A stretch of DNA of 6,595 bases from an uncultured Eubacteriales bacterium (GCA_934454005.1 CAKSGI010000108.1:1-6595); one strand, 5' to 3'. Positions 1-6,526 are shown, counted from the stretch's first letter. Made by a program: numbers and translations. Notes: generated by a model from the letters alone, not told the origin.

Positions 1-27
1 GTTGAAAGAGGTGTATGTATTGGAAAA

Positions 28-1293
28 TTAGTTTAGAAAAAGGTTATCTAAATTTTTCATTTCTTCTTTAGTTTGCTCATTTTCCAAAAAACTCCAAGAA
101 TACAACATAAATCCATTACATCCCAAATTTCTAGAGTATTCAACTTGAGTCTTTATAATATTATTTGATTTTTTCCAAGATTCTTTATCGAGGCCTGAGT
201 TCGCTTTATAAAGAGCAAGACCGATATATAAATTTGTTTCTTTGCGTTTAATGATTGATTTCCAATCGTTAAATGATTTATCAAACGTTAATATGGGATT
301 TTCAAAATTTACATATATTTGTGGGCATAAATAATCTACGTATCCCTTTTTGCTTCCCCAACTATAAACATCAGCACCCATTTTTATATCGTTATCAATA
401 TTACATTGGGGAGAAATTCCAAATTGTAGGTTTTTATTTACAGATTTAATTTTACTGTAAACTCCGGTTATTAAAGAATTTATATTTGTAATTCTCCAGT
501 CAATTAAACTTAAGGCAGTAGAATTTGGAGATAGTTCCGAAATGTACTCATCATATGAGGTTTTGTCTAAATCTGGACTTTCAGTTGGATAAAAATAATC
601 ATCAAAATGTATACCATCAACCGGATAATTTTCTATTATTTCGGCAATACCGTTTATTAGCATAGATCTAACTTCTGGATATGCCGGATTATAATATTTG
701 TTCCCATTCCAGTCTAAGACATACAAGTTATGTTTTGGATCATCATCATTTCTCCATATATTGTATGGATTTGAATCTGATAAAATTTCTGGTGCATTAT
801 TGAGTTGAATCCTTAGAGGATTTACCCAGGCGTGGAAAGTCATTCCGGCATCATGAGTGGAATTTACCATATACTCTAAAGGGTCAAATCCGGGATCTGC
901 ACCCTGGGTCCCTGTTAAAATGTGAGACCAAGGATATATTGAGGATTTGTATAGTGCATCTCCGTGTGAACGAACATGAACTATCATTGTATTTATTCCA
1001 TGCGATTTGGATACTGATAATATTTTATCGAATTTTTCTTTAAAGTTTTCTTGTGTACAGTTAGATTGTACATTTAAATCCATAAATGGTACCCATATAG
1101 CCCGCATTTCTCCTTCTGGTAATGTGTTTTTTTGTTTGTTTTTGAATTTGGGGTATATTGGCAAGTTTTCGATTATTCCCCCGTTGGAAGGGCTTTGATT
1201 ATTATTTTTTACAATTATGATTGTTGTTGTTAGTATAGCTATGCATAGGATTATTGGTAATATATTTTTTATACTTTTGTTTTTTATCTTCAT
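28..1293 (-). CDS. Membrane-anchored GHL10 (DUF187) family glycosyl hydrolase-like protein
   Basis: The product is about 421 aa. Residues ~10-29 form a hydrophobic segment after a Lys-rich N-terminus. There is no lipobox, so this looks like a signal anchor holding the domain outside the membrane. The remainder fits the GHL10 TIM-barrel-like family: EMRAIWVPF (62-70), VHVRSHGDALY (105-115), HAWVNPLR (154-161), NPAYPEVR (202-209), VDGIHFDDYFYP (225-236, likely active-site strand with the DD pair), FGISPQ (291-296), YVDYLCPQIY (318-327) and GFMLYSW (394-400). The family includes E. coli DigH (YddW), which cleaves denuded peptidoglycan glycans, and B. subtilis YngK, so a cell-wall glycan substrate is an inference. 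I chose the ATG at 1293 because GGAG (1302-1305) lies 8 nt upstream. An in-frame GTG at 1302 would overlap that site. The gene is divergent from acpS and complete, ending in TAA. Confidence 0.9.
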   Translation of the reverse strand: MKIKNKSIKNILPIILCIAILTTTIIIVKNNNQSPSNGGIIENLPIYPKFKNKQKNTLPEGEMRAIWVPFMDLNVQSNCTQENFKEKFDKILSVSKSHGINTMIVHVRSHGDALYKSSIYPWSHILTGTQGADPGFDPLEYMVNSTHDAGMTFHAWVNPLRIQLNNAPEILSDSNPYNIWRNDDDPKHNLYVLDWNGNKYYNPAYPEVRSMLINGIAEIIENYPVDGIHFDDYFYPTESPDLDKTSYDEYISELSPNSTALSLIDWRITNINSLITGVYSKIKSVNKNLQFGISPQCNIDNDIKMGADVYSWGSKKGYVDYLCPQIYVNFENPILTFDKSFNDWKSIIKRKETNLYIGLALYKANSGLDKESWKKSNNIIKTQVEYSRNLGCNGFMLYSWSFLENEQTKEEMKNLDNLFLN

Positions 1294-1301
1294 TTTTAGC
1301 A

Positions 1302-1305
1302 CTCC
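1302..1305 (-). promoter_or_regulatory. Ribosome binding site deciding the GHL10-family gene start
   Basis: On the minus strand GGAG stands 8 nt before the ATG at 1293. An upstream in-frame GTG (1300-1302) overlaps this motif and has no Shine-Dalgarno of its own, so the ATG is preferred. Confidence 0.7.
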
Positions 1306-1331
1306 ACTTTTAAAATTCTTTTAATAGCACA

Positions 1332-1374
1332 TTTTAATTTATAGTATTATATGTGTATAAAAATACCTAATATA
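1332..1374. promoter_or_regulatory. Divergent promoter region between the GHL10-family gene and acpS (candidate)
   Basis: The roughly 100-bp gap holds two -10-like hexamers pointing apart: TATAAA at 1356-1361 on the plus strand and TATAAT at 1346-1351 on the minus strand. Together they form an inverted repeat, TTATA (1347-1351), TGTG (1352-1355), TATAA (1356-1360). The matching -35 regions are poor (TTTAAT at 1333-1338 on plus, TATATT at 1369-1374 on minus). Such matches are common by chance in AT-rich DNA. The divergent gene layout does require promoters here, but their exact position is a guess. Confidence 0.25.
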
Positions 1375-1389
1375 AAAAATTTTTTGGTA

Positions 1390-1396
1390 GAGGTGG
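1390..1396 (+). promoter_or_regulatory. Ribosome binding site supporting the TTG start of acpS
   Basis: GAGGTGG sits just upstream of TTG at 1401, with 7 nt between GAGG and the start. An in-frame TAA lies upstream at 1368-1370 and there is no ATG or GTG in between. The next in-frame ATG (codon 18) would remove the conserved metal-binding Asp, so TTG is the only start that keeps the enzyme whole. Confidence 0.75.
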
Positions 1397-1400
1397 TTTT

Positions 1401-1769
1401 TTGATTTCTGTTGGAATAGATTTAGTAGAAATAAAAAGAATATCAAAGTCTATGAAAAATCCTAATTTCTTAAAGAAGATATTAGGAGAGAATGAGTACT
1501 TAGAGTTAGAAAAAAGGAATTTTTCTGTACAGAGTGTAGCAGCGAGTTTTTGTGCTAAAGAAGCTTTCTCGAAGGCTATTGAAACGGGAATAAGAAATTT
1601 TGGCTTCAAAGAGGTTGAACTTTTAAGAAAAGAGAGTGGTTTGCCATATTTTAAATTTAATGGAAGTGCTTTAAGGATAGTTGAAGATAACAAATTAAGT
1701 TTTAGTGTAAGTGTTACTCATACAAAAGAATATGCATCTGTTGTGGTTGTTGCATGGAGGAAAATATGA
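1401..1769 (+). CDS. acpS: Holo-[acyl-carrier-protein] synthase (4'-phosphopantetheinyl transferase)
   Basis: AcpS moves the 4'-phosphopantetheine arm of coenzyme A onto the Ser of apo-acyl carrier protein, making ACP ready for fatty acid synthesis. The enzyme is cytoplasmic, normally a trimer, and about 120 aa; this one is 122 aa. Visible motifs are GIDLVEI at 5-11 with Asp7 as a Mg2+ ligand, AASFCAKEAFSKA at 47-59 with Lys53 and Glu54 (the latter matching the catalytic-site Glu58 of the E. coli enzyme), GLPYF at 80-84, and SVTHTKEYA at 104-112, where Thr106 stands in the place usually held by Ser. Translation starts at TTG. The stop codon overlaps the start of the next gene as ATGA, so translation is probably coupled. 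It is the first gene of the rightward cluster. Confidence 0.97.
   Translation: MISVGIDLVEIKRISKSMKNPNFLKKILGENEYLELEKRNFSVQSVAASFCAKEAFSKAIETGIRNFGFKEVELLRKESGLPYFKFNGSALRIVEDNKLSFSVSVTHTKEYASVVVVAWRKI
1756..1760 (+). promoter_or_regulatory. Ribosome binding site of nnrD, inside the 3' end of acpS
   Basis: GGAGG lies 5 nt before the ATG at 1766. A further in-frame ATG at 1754 precedes this motif and has no Shine-Dalgarno upstream, so 1766 is the better start and gives the ATGA overlap with the acpS stop. Confidence 0.75.
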
Positions 1770-3307
1770 AAGTTTTAGATTCGAATTACAGTAGAAATAT
1801 AGAACAGAGATCAATAGGCAATGGTATCAGTCTATTAAATCTTATGGACAATGCAGGAAAATCTGTATCGGCGTTTATAAAAGATTATCTTGTAGATGTA
1901 AATGATAAAAATGGAAGAATAGTAATTTTGTGCGGAAAAGGGAATAATGGTGGAGATGGATTTGTAATTGCCAGTGATATTTTAAATGTAATTAATAATA
2001 TTACTGTTATACTTGTTGATGGTAAACCTAAAACTTCTGATGCATTGCATATGTTTGAAAAACTTAAAAATACAAACATAGAAATTATAGAGTACACTGA
2101 GAGTGCAAAAATAGAAAAAGTTATAGGGGAAGCTGATATTATTGTAGATGCAATATATGGTATAGGATTCAGGGGCAAAATAAATGAAAATATAAGTAAA
2201 ATAATAGATATTGTGAATAATTCTAAAGCCAAAGTTGTGTCAGTAGATATTCCTAGTGGAATGTGCTGCGATACAGGAATAATAGAAAATGATTTTATAA
2301 GACCAGATTATACAATTACATTTACAAATTTAAAACCTGTGCATGTATTATTTCCCTCCTCTGATTATTGTGGAAATGTATTAGTAAGGGATGTAGGAAT
2401 TCCTGAATATATAGTAGATAGCTCTGAAAGTATAATGAATGTTATTGATAGACAATTAGTAAAGGAAAGTTTACCCGAATTTTTAAACTCTGCTAATAAA
2501 AAGGATCGTGGAAGATTATTTTCTCTTTGTTCTAGTATTGGAATGCCTGGAGCTTCTATTATGGCTGCAAAGGCTGCACTTAGAACAGGTGTTGGATTAT
2601 TAGAATTAGCAGTGTTAAGAGAAAATTATAATATTGTAACAAGTCATTTGCTAGAGCCAGTTTTTACAGTTTTAGACTCAAAAGATGGAATTACATATTC
2701 GTTTGATGAAAAAGAGAAAATACTTAACTCAATTTCTAAAGCTACTGCATGCTTAATAGGATGTGGTCTTGGAATAAGCAGTGATACAGAAAAAATTGTT
2801 TGTGAGGTAATAAAAAACAGTAGTGTCCCGATAGTTATAGACGCAGATGGAATAAATATAGTTTCTAAAAACATAAGTATATTAAAAAAAGCATTGTCGA
2901 CAATTATATTAACGCCTCATCCGGGTGAGATGGCAAGGTTAATTGGAACAACTGCCACAGAAGTCCAAAGAGATAGATACAATATTGCAAAGAGGTTTTC
3001 TATTGAAAATAATGTAGTGTTAGTTTTAAAGGGCGCAAATACAATAGTAGCATTACCAGATGGAAAAGTATATGTTAATTTAACTGGTAATGATGGTTTA
3101 GCTAAAGGTGGAAGTGGCGATGTTCTTGCGGGAATGATGTCATCGTTTTTGGCACAAGGATTATCTGCAGAAAAAGCAGCTTGTTGTTCGGTGTATTTAC
3201 ATGGACTGTCTGGAGACATGTGCAGAAACAAGTATTCAAAGGCGTTTATGCTACCAACCGATGTAGTAAATGAATTATACAAATTATTTTTAGAAATTAA
3301 GTGTTAA
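1766..3307 (+). CDS. nnrD: Bifunctional NAD(P)H-hydrate epimerase / ADP-dependent NAD(P)H-hydrate dehydratase
   Basis: This 513-aa fusion repairs NAD(P)HX, the hydrated and inactive form of NAD(P)H. The N-terminal YjeF_N/NnrE domain (about 1-220) interconverts R and S epimers. It shows LMDNAG (26-31), GKGNNGGDGF (57-66), DAIYGIG (128-134) and DIPSG (161-165). The C-terminal ribokinase-like NnrD domain (about 235-513) dehydrates S-NAD(P)HX using ADP. It shows IGCGLG (331-336), DADG (359-362), TPHPGE (383-388) and NDGLAKGGSGD (442-452), ending in the likely catalytic Asp452. Its length matches the fused form (E. coli YjeF is about 515 aa). Two small departures are LMDNAG instead of the usual LMENAG and CSSIGMPGA (255-263) where many homologues have a GS/GG motif. 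All the other motifs are intact, so I expect activity. It overlaps acpS by 4 nt. Confidence 0.95.
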   Translation: MKVLDSNYSRNIEQRSIGNGISLLNLMDNAGKSVSAFIKDYLVDVNDKNGRIVILCGKGNNGGDGFVIASDILNVINNITVILVDGKPKTSDALHMFEKLKNTNIEIIEYTESAKIEKVIGEADIIVDAIYGIGFRGKINENISKIIDIVNNSKAKVVSVDIPSGMCCDTGIIENDFIRPDYTITFTNLKPVHVLFPSSDYCGNVLVRDVGIPEYIVDSSESIMNVIDRQLVKESLPEFLNSANKKDRGRLFSLCSSIGMPGASIMAAKAALRTGVGLLELAVLRENYNIVTSHLLEPVFTVLDSKDGITYSFDEKEKILNSISKATACLIGCGLGISSDTEKIVCEVIKNSSVPIVIDADGINIVSKNISILKKALSTIILTPHPGEMARLIGTTATEVQRDRYNIAKRFSIENNVVLVLKGANTIVALPDGKVYVNLTGNDGLAKGGSGDVLAGMMSSFLAQGLSAEKAACCSVYLHGLSGDMCRNKYSKAFMLPTDVVNELYKLFLEIKC

Positions 3308-3316
3308 GGTGATGTA

Positions 3317-3823
3317 ATGAAAAGAGTTTTCTGTATATTAATTGCATTAATTTTATTTTTAACCTCGTGCCAAAATGTTTCTGTAGACGGTGGATGCGAT
3401 AGTATATCTAATTTTACTGCTCAAGCAAATGTTATAACTAAAGATGGAAATATACTTTGTTCTATATCTAGGGCTTCGGATGGTGTATTTTGTGTAAGCA
3501 TATATGAACCGGAACAGCTTAAAGGATTAAAATATATACGTATGGATAATAAATATAGTATAGAATATAATGATCTAAAATATGAAACCAGTGATTTGTA
3601 CTTTCCACAGACGGCTTTTTTTAAATCCATTATATGTGTACTTGATAGTATAGATTCTGGGTGCGAGCTGAAAAAAATTGATTCTTATGATAATATATCT
3701 GTTTTAAAAGGCAATTGTGATGTTGGTGAATTTGAAGTTATGGTTAATAAAAATACTAAGTATATAGAGAAAATAACGATTAATTCTATGAAGTTGAGTG
3801 TTATTTTTTCTGAACAACACTAG
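3317..3823 (+). CDS. Small LolA/GerS-like lipoprotein of unknown function
   Basis: The product is 168 aa. It begins with a textbook lipoprotein signal: KR, a hydrophobic run, then the lipobox LTSC with Cys at 18. The mature protein is therefore probably anchored by lipid to the outer face of the membrane. The rest is beta-rich with alternating polar and hydrophobic residues, and includes EPEQLKGLKYIR and a C-terminal TKYIEKITI strand. This resembles LolA-type half-barrel proteins. Family knowledge: B. subtilis YdcC and C. difficile GerS are LolA-like lipoproteins encoded near acpS and/or alanine racemase, with roles in sporulation or germination. Membership here rests on position and general pattern rather than a clear motif, so I give no symbol. 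It starts 9 nt after nnrD with AAGGTGA (3306-3312) as ribosome binding site, and probably shares its mRNA. Confidence 0.8.
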   Translation: MKRVFCILIALILFLTSCQNVSVDGGCDSISNFTAQANVITKDGNILCSISRASDGVFCVSIYEPEQLKGLKYIRMDNKYSIEYNDLKYETSDLYFPQTAFFKSIICVLDSIDSGCELKKIDSYDNISVLKGNCDVGEFEVMVNKNTKYIEKITINSMKLSVIFSEQH

Positions 3824-3851
3824 AATTTTAAAATAGCGACGGTGAAATTAT

Positions 3852-4277
3852 ATGAAAAGACGTTGTAGACTACTTTGGAAAATTTTAAAGACTGTGCATT
3901 TAAATAAATTTGTTTATATTCTGATATTTATGATTTTTGTGTTTTCTTATTTATTTAAAATTTTTGAACCAAGTATAAGTACTTATTTTGATGGTGTATG
4001 GTACTGTTTTAATCTTATTACATCAATTGGTTTTGGCGATGTCTTTGCGGTAACGGCTATAGGAAGAATATTAAGCGTAATTTTAGGAATATATTCTTTA
4101 ATAGTTTTTGCATTGATACCAGGAATATTAGTTAGTTATTATATGGAATTTATGAAAATAAATGCAAATGAAACAGCAAGTGATTTTTTAGATAAATTAG
4201 AACGCTTACCGGAACTTTCTAAAGAAGAATTGAAAATTATTTCTGACAATGTAAAAAAACGAAGATATAAATTATAA
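3852..4277 (+). CDS. Two-transmembrane potassium-channel-like protein (Ion_trans_2)
   Basis: The 141-aa product has the layout of a minimal KcsA-type pore. It has a basic N-terminus (MKRRCR), TM1 at about 19-37, a pore helix at about 46-56 (FDGVWYCFNLI), the selectivity filter TSIGFGD at 57-63, and TM2 at about 68-99 with Gly79 as a possible gating hinge. A charged cytoplasmic tail of about 40 residues follows (FLDKLERLPELSKEEL, then KKRR). The canonical filter is TVGYGD. Phe for Tyr is a known variant in K+ channels, so potassium selectivity is likely but not proven. Four copies would be needed to form a pore. There is no RCK, cyclic-nucleotide or voltage-sensor domain, so the gating signal is unknown. 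The start has GGTGA (3841-3845) 6 nt upstream and lies 28 nt after the lipoprotein gene. It is the last gene before the terminator. Confidence 0.88.
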   Translation: MKRRCRLLWKILKTVHLNKFVYILIFMIFVFSYLFKIFEPSISTYFDGVWYCFNLITSIGFGDVFAVTAIGRILSVILGIYSLIVFALIPGILVSYYMEFMKINANETASDFLDKLERLPELSKEELKIISDNVKKRRYKL

Positions 4278-4285
4278 AAAAATAA

Positions 4286-4332
4286 GAGGTTATCGCAAAA
4301 GATTTATTCTTTTTTGCGATAGCCTCGTTTTT
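4286..4332 (+). terminator. Strong intrinsic terminator, probably bidirectional, between convergent genes
   Basis: A 15-bp stem pairs 4286-4300 (GAGGTTATCGCAAAA) with 4312-4326, with one G-U wobble (4290/4322) and an 11-nt loop. Five Ts follow at 4328-4332. On the minus strand the stem is followed by TTATTTTTTTA (complement of 4275-4285), so it can also stop transcription from the tmcAL side. In that direction the wobble becomes an A-C mismatch, which makes that arm a little weaker. It begins 8 nt after the channel gene's stop codon. The rest of the gap up to 4395 shows nothing I can name. Confidence 0.92.
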
Positions 4333-4395
4333 ATAGAAAAGATGAAGTGAAGAATCTTATATATTAGCAATAATATGAACATTTTGACACAGTTA

Positions 4396-5283
4396 TTAAA
4401 ATATTTTAGAAAGAAAATTATCGATATCGTTATCATTTTTGTGGTTTTCAAGATTCGGTATGTCTTTAAATATAGACCAATTTTCTACATGTTTTATTAT
4501 ATCTTTTGGTTTTGTTAAATAAAATGCACTATTTGTGTCTAGTGTTAGGTGAGATTCATCAGAATATGATTCAAAAGAGCATCCAAAGTTTGGGTATCTT
4601 GAATCTTCACTGTGAATAAAGTTTTTAATAAAGATTTTATCATTTATTAAGTAGGCTGCCCATCCAGAGAAATCATTAATTCCAAATTTGAATGGTCCAT
4701 TAGTTTTTAAATCATGATTAAATATTATATATTTATCTCCTAAATAAAATCTAGTATCGTTTATTTTAGAATATGGCCATAATGCCAAAAGTCTATTAGG
4801 AAATAGTCCGGTGTCATCATTGCATTGAGGAACTATTAGCTTGCCGTCTGGATTCATGGATGTACTTGTGTTTATGGCAATTTTTTTGCTTTCTTTAGAG
4901 ATATTTTGAACATTATGAACTATTATGAAATTATTTGATTCTGGAGAAAGTAAAGTTTCTATATCTATTTTTACATTAATAGGTTTTTCTAAAATTTGTG
5001 TAAATCTGACTCCGTTTGATAAAGGAGTATAAACTACAGGGTTATTTAAGGAAATAGGCTCAGTAATTGTTCTAGGGCTAAACCATAAATGGTGCCCAAG
5101 ACATGAATGATCTTCACAATATTTGTTATTTAATGTATATAATATATTTTCTTCGTCTTTAAAGCCGAAAAATATAATAAATGGCCCTATATCTATTGTT
5201 ATATCTACTTTTATTATATCATTGCTTATAGATATACATTTTCCGAATTTTTCATGATTAAATTCTATAGTTGATATAGTCAA
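4396..5283 (-). CDS. Galactose-mutarotase-fold protein of unknown function (DUF4380-like)
   Basis: The product is 295 aa with no signal peptide or membrane segment, so probably cytoplasmic. Its pattern suggests the beta-sandwich fold of aldose-1-epimerase-like sugar-binding proteins: an opening FGKCISISN strand, DIGPFIIFFGF (31-41), GHHLWFSPR (63-71), a middle LWPYSKINDTRFYLGDKYI segment, and a late NFGCSFESYSDESHLTLDT stretch before HVENW. DUF4380-type relatives, as I recall them, read roughly DxGPRII, GHRLWxxPE and flElEt at these places. Here Arg becomes Phe, Arg becomes His, Glu becomes Arg, and Glu becomes Asp, so catalysis should not be assumed. I do not know its substrate. The start is TTG with a strong GGAGG 8 nt upstream. 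The gene lies 15 nt after tmcAL, so co-transcription is likely. Confidence 0.75.
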   Translation of the reverse strand: MTISTIEFNHEKFGKCISISNDIIKVDITIDIGPFIIFFGFKDEENILYTLNNKYCEDHSCLGHHLWFSPRTITEPISLNNPVVYTPLSNGVRFTQILEKPINVKIDIETLLSPESNNFIIVHNVQNISKESKKIAINTSTSMNPDGKLIVPQCNDDTGLFPNRLLALWPYSKINDTRFYLGDKYIIFNHDLKTNGPFKFGINDFSGWAAYLINDKIFIKNFIHSEDSRYPNFGCSFESYSDESHLTLDTNSAFYLTKPKDIIKHVENWSIFKDIPNLENHKNDNDIDNFLSKIF

Positions 5284-5291
5284 AATAATTG

Positions 5292-5296
5292 CCTCC
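5292..5296 (-). promoter_or_regulatory. Ribosome binding site supporting the TTG start of the mutarotase-fold gene
   Basis: On the minus strand GGAGG lies 8 nt before TTG at 5281-5283, inside the 15-nt gap after the tmcAL stop codon. The near-perfect motif makes the TTG start credible, and no ATG or GTG start is available nearby. Confidence 0.8.
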
Positions 5297-5298
5297 TT

Positions 5299-6489
5299 TT
5301 ATACTATAATCATTTTTTGAGATATATCTAATCCACATTTCTGTATTTGGGGGGTTGATAAATTATATAAATCGGTGGATACTACTTCTAAATTAAATAT
5401 ATGCTTAGAATTTGAATTGAGATTATCGACATCAGATTTTTTTGTTATTATTGGTAAGCTGGAGTTTTTTTTAATATTTTTTAATAATTCAGTTTTAGAG
5501 CTATTAAAACCAAGAATTCTAATATATGGGATATCTCTTTTTAAATCTTTTTTTGTTATTCCTAAGTATGAACAGAGAATAATTCTTCTTATTTTAGAAA
5601 GAGTGTATCTTTTAGTCTTTATTAATGAATACAACTCGTTTAATGATTTAGATACTTTTATAGATTTATAGATTCTATTTTCAAGCCCTTCTGATACATC
5701 ACAAATATTATATAAATCATTTTTATTCATAGTTCTTAACTTTGATAAAATTGCAGCTTGAATAGAATATATATTGGCAGGGGCTTTAAAGTTATTTATA
5801 TTTTCTTTTAGAATTTTTGATGATGCTTTGGGTAATAAGTTAGAATAATCTTTGTTATTGTAGATTAAATTTCTTATATATGATGCACTTGGGAAATTAC
5901 TGTCTAAAATAGTTTCATCGTGGTTGTTCCCTTTGCGAGCAATAGTAAATGGTTTTATTTTGGAATTTAATTTATTAAGTGATTTTAAATATTCTAATGC
6001 CAGTATATTGTTTGGTGATTTAAGGATGTTTGACAGTTTATCTCCATATAAGTGTTCAATTGTAGTTTCCCTAGCTTTAGGGTAATTAATACCAGAACTC
6101 ATTTTTTCTTGTATTTTTGCTTTAACATTATTATAGTTTAATATTTCTGCTAAGTTTTTTAAAGCGTCTATATCACCACATTCACTTCCAAAACTCAAAG
6201 TATTTATGCAACCAAGACTATTAGCTATTTTTATTGAAGCATCAGAAAAATATTCAGCGGAAGATAGAGCCCAAATTACAGGTAATTCTATAACTAAATC
6301 TACTCCTGATAATAAAGCCATTTTGGTTCTATCATATTTGGATGTTATAGCAAGATCACCGCGTTGAACAAAGTTTCCGCTCATTATGGCAATAATGTGT
6401 GTAGCACCTGAATCTTTTGCCCTTTTTATGAGATATTCATGACCTCTATGAAAAGGGTTATATTCACTAATTATTACCGAAACATTCAT
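5299..6489 (-). CDS. tmcAL: tRNA(Met) cytidine acetate ligase (TmcAL, YlbM family)
   Basis: TmcAL uses ATP and acetate to make N4-acetylcytidine at the wobble position of elongator tRNA-Met, which sharpens AUG decoding; it acts in the cytoplasm. The 396-aa product is close to the B. subtilis enzyme in length and carries the nucleotidyltransferase signature EYNPFHRGH (9-17). Also present are SGNFVQRGD (37-45), RTK (54-56), GVDLVIELP (62-70), FGSECGD (100-106), SPNNILALEYL (158-168), Arg185 in TIAR, and SASYIRN (201-207). The C-terminal part (FNLEVVSTDLYNL) also fits the family, so the gene is intact. I chose the ATG at 6489, which has GGAG (6499-6502) 9 nt upstream. An in-frame ATG at 6504 overlaps that motif and lacks a site of its own. 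It is the first gene of the leftward pair. Confidence 0.96.
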   Translation of the reverse strand: MNVSVIISEYNPFHRGHEYLIKRAKDSGATHIIAIMSGNFVQRGDLAITSKYDRTKMALLSGVDLVIELPVIWALSSAEYFSDASIKIANSLGCINTLSFGSECGDIDALKNLAEILNYNNVKAKIQEKMSSGINYPKARETTIEHLYGDKLSNILKSPNNILALEYLKSLNKLNSKIKPFTIARKGNNHDETILDSNFPSASYIRNLIYNNKDYSNLLPKASSKILKENINNFKAPANIYSIQAAILSKLRTMNKNDLYNICDVSEGLENRIYKSIKVSKSLNELYSLIKTKRYTLSKIRRIILCSYLGITKKDLKRDIPYIRILGFNSSKTELLKNIKKNSSLPIITKKSDVDNLNSNSKHIFNLEVVSTDLYNLSTPQIQKCGLDISQKMIIV

Positions 6490-6498
6490 AATATTTTT

Positions 6499-6502
6499 CT
6501 CC
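6499..6502 (-). promoter_or_regulatory. Ribosome binding site deciding the tmcAL start
   Basis: GGAG on the minus strand lies 9 nt before the ATG at 6489. The earlier in-frame ATG (6502-6504) runs into this motif and is preceded only by AT-rich DNA, so 6489 is preferred. Confidence 0.7.
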
Positions 6503-6526
6503 ATAAATTTTAAATTAATTCAAGCA

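Noticed and set aside
1..36. Possible 3' end of a rightward gene at the left edge
   Set aside because: One plus frame reads 11 sense codons (VERGVCIGKLV) to TAG at 34-36 and another reads nine to TAG at 29-31. Either could be the tail of a convergent gene, but the piece is too short to choose a frame or a family.
1007..1198. Rightward 63-codon frame opposite the GHL10-family gene
   Set aside because: Antisense to a well-supported gene, with no domain and no clear ribosome binding site.
1367..1693. Leftward 108-codon open frame over acpS
   Set aside because: It is the antisense shadow of acpS, which has clear family motifs. The frame has no credible start signal or recognisable domain.
1885..3282. 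Several leftward open frames inside nnrD
   Set aside because: They lie opposite a gene with complete NnrE and NnrD motifs, and their products are low-complexity Ser/Ile/Phe-rich sequences typical of antisense reading.
3824..3851. Possible internal promoter before the channel gene
   Set aside because: The gap is only 28 nt and holds a ribosome binding site but no -35/-10 pair, so the channel gene is more simply read from the upstream operon.
4333..4395. Possible small RNA or short gene after the terminator
   Set aside because: About 60 bp of AT-rich DNA with no start plus ribosome binding site, no second hairpin and no repeat.
5375..5671. Rightward 98-codon frame opposite tmcAL
   Set aside because: Antisense to the conserved C-terminal half of tmcAL. 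The hydrophobic product is what reverse reading of Lys/Asn-rich codons gives.
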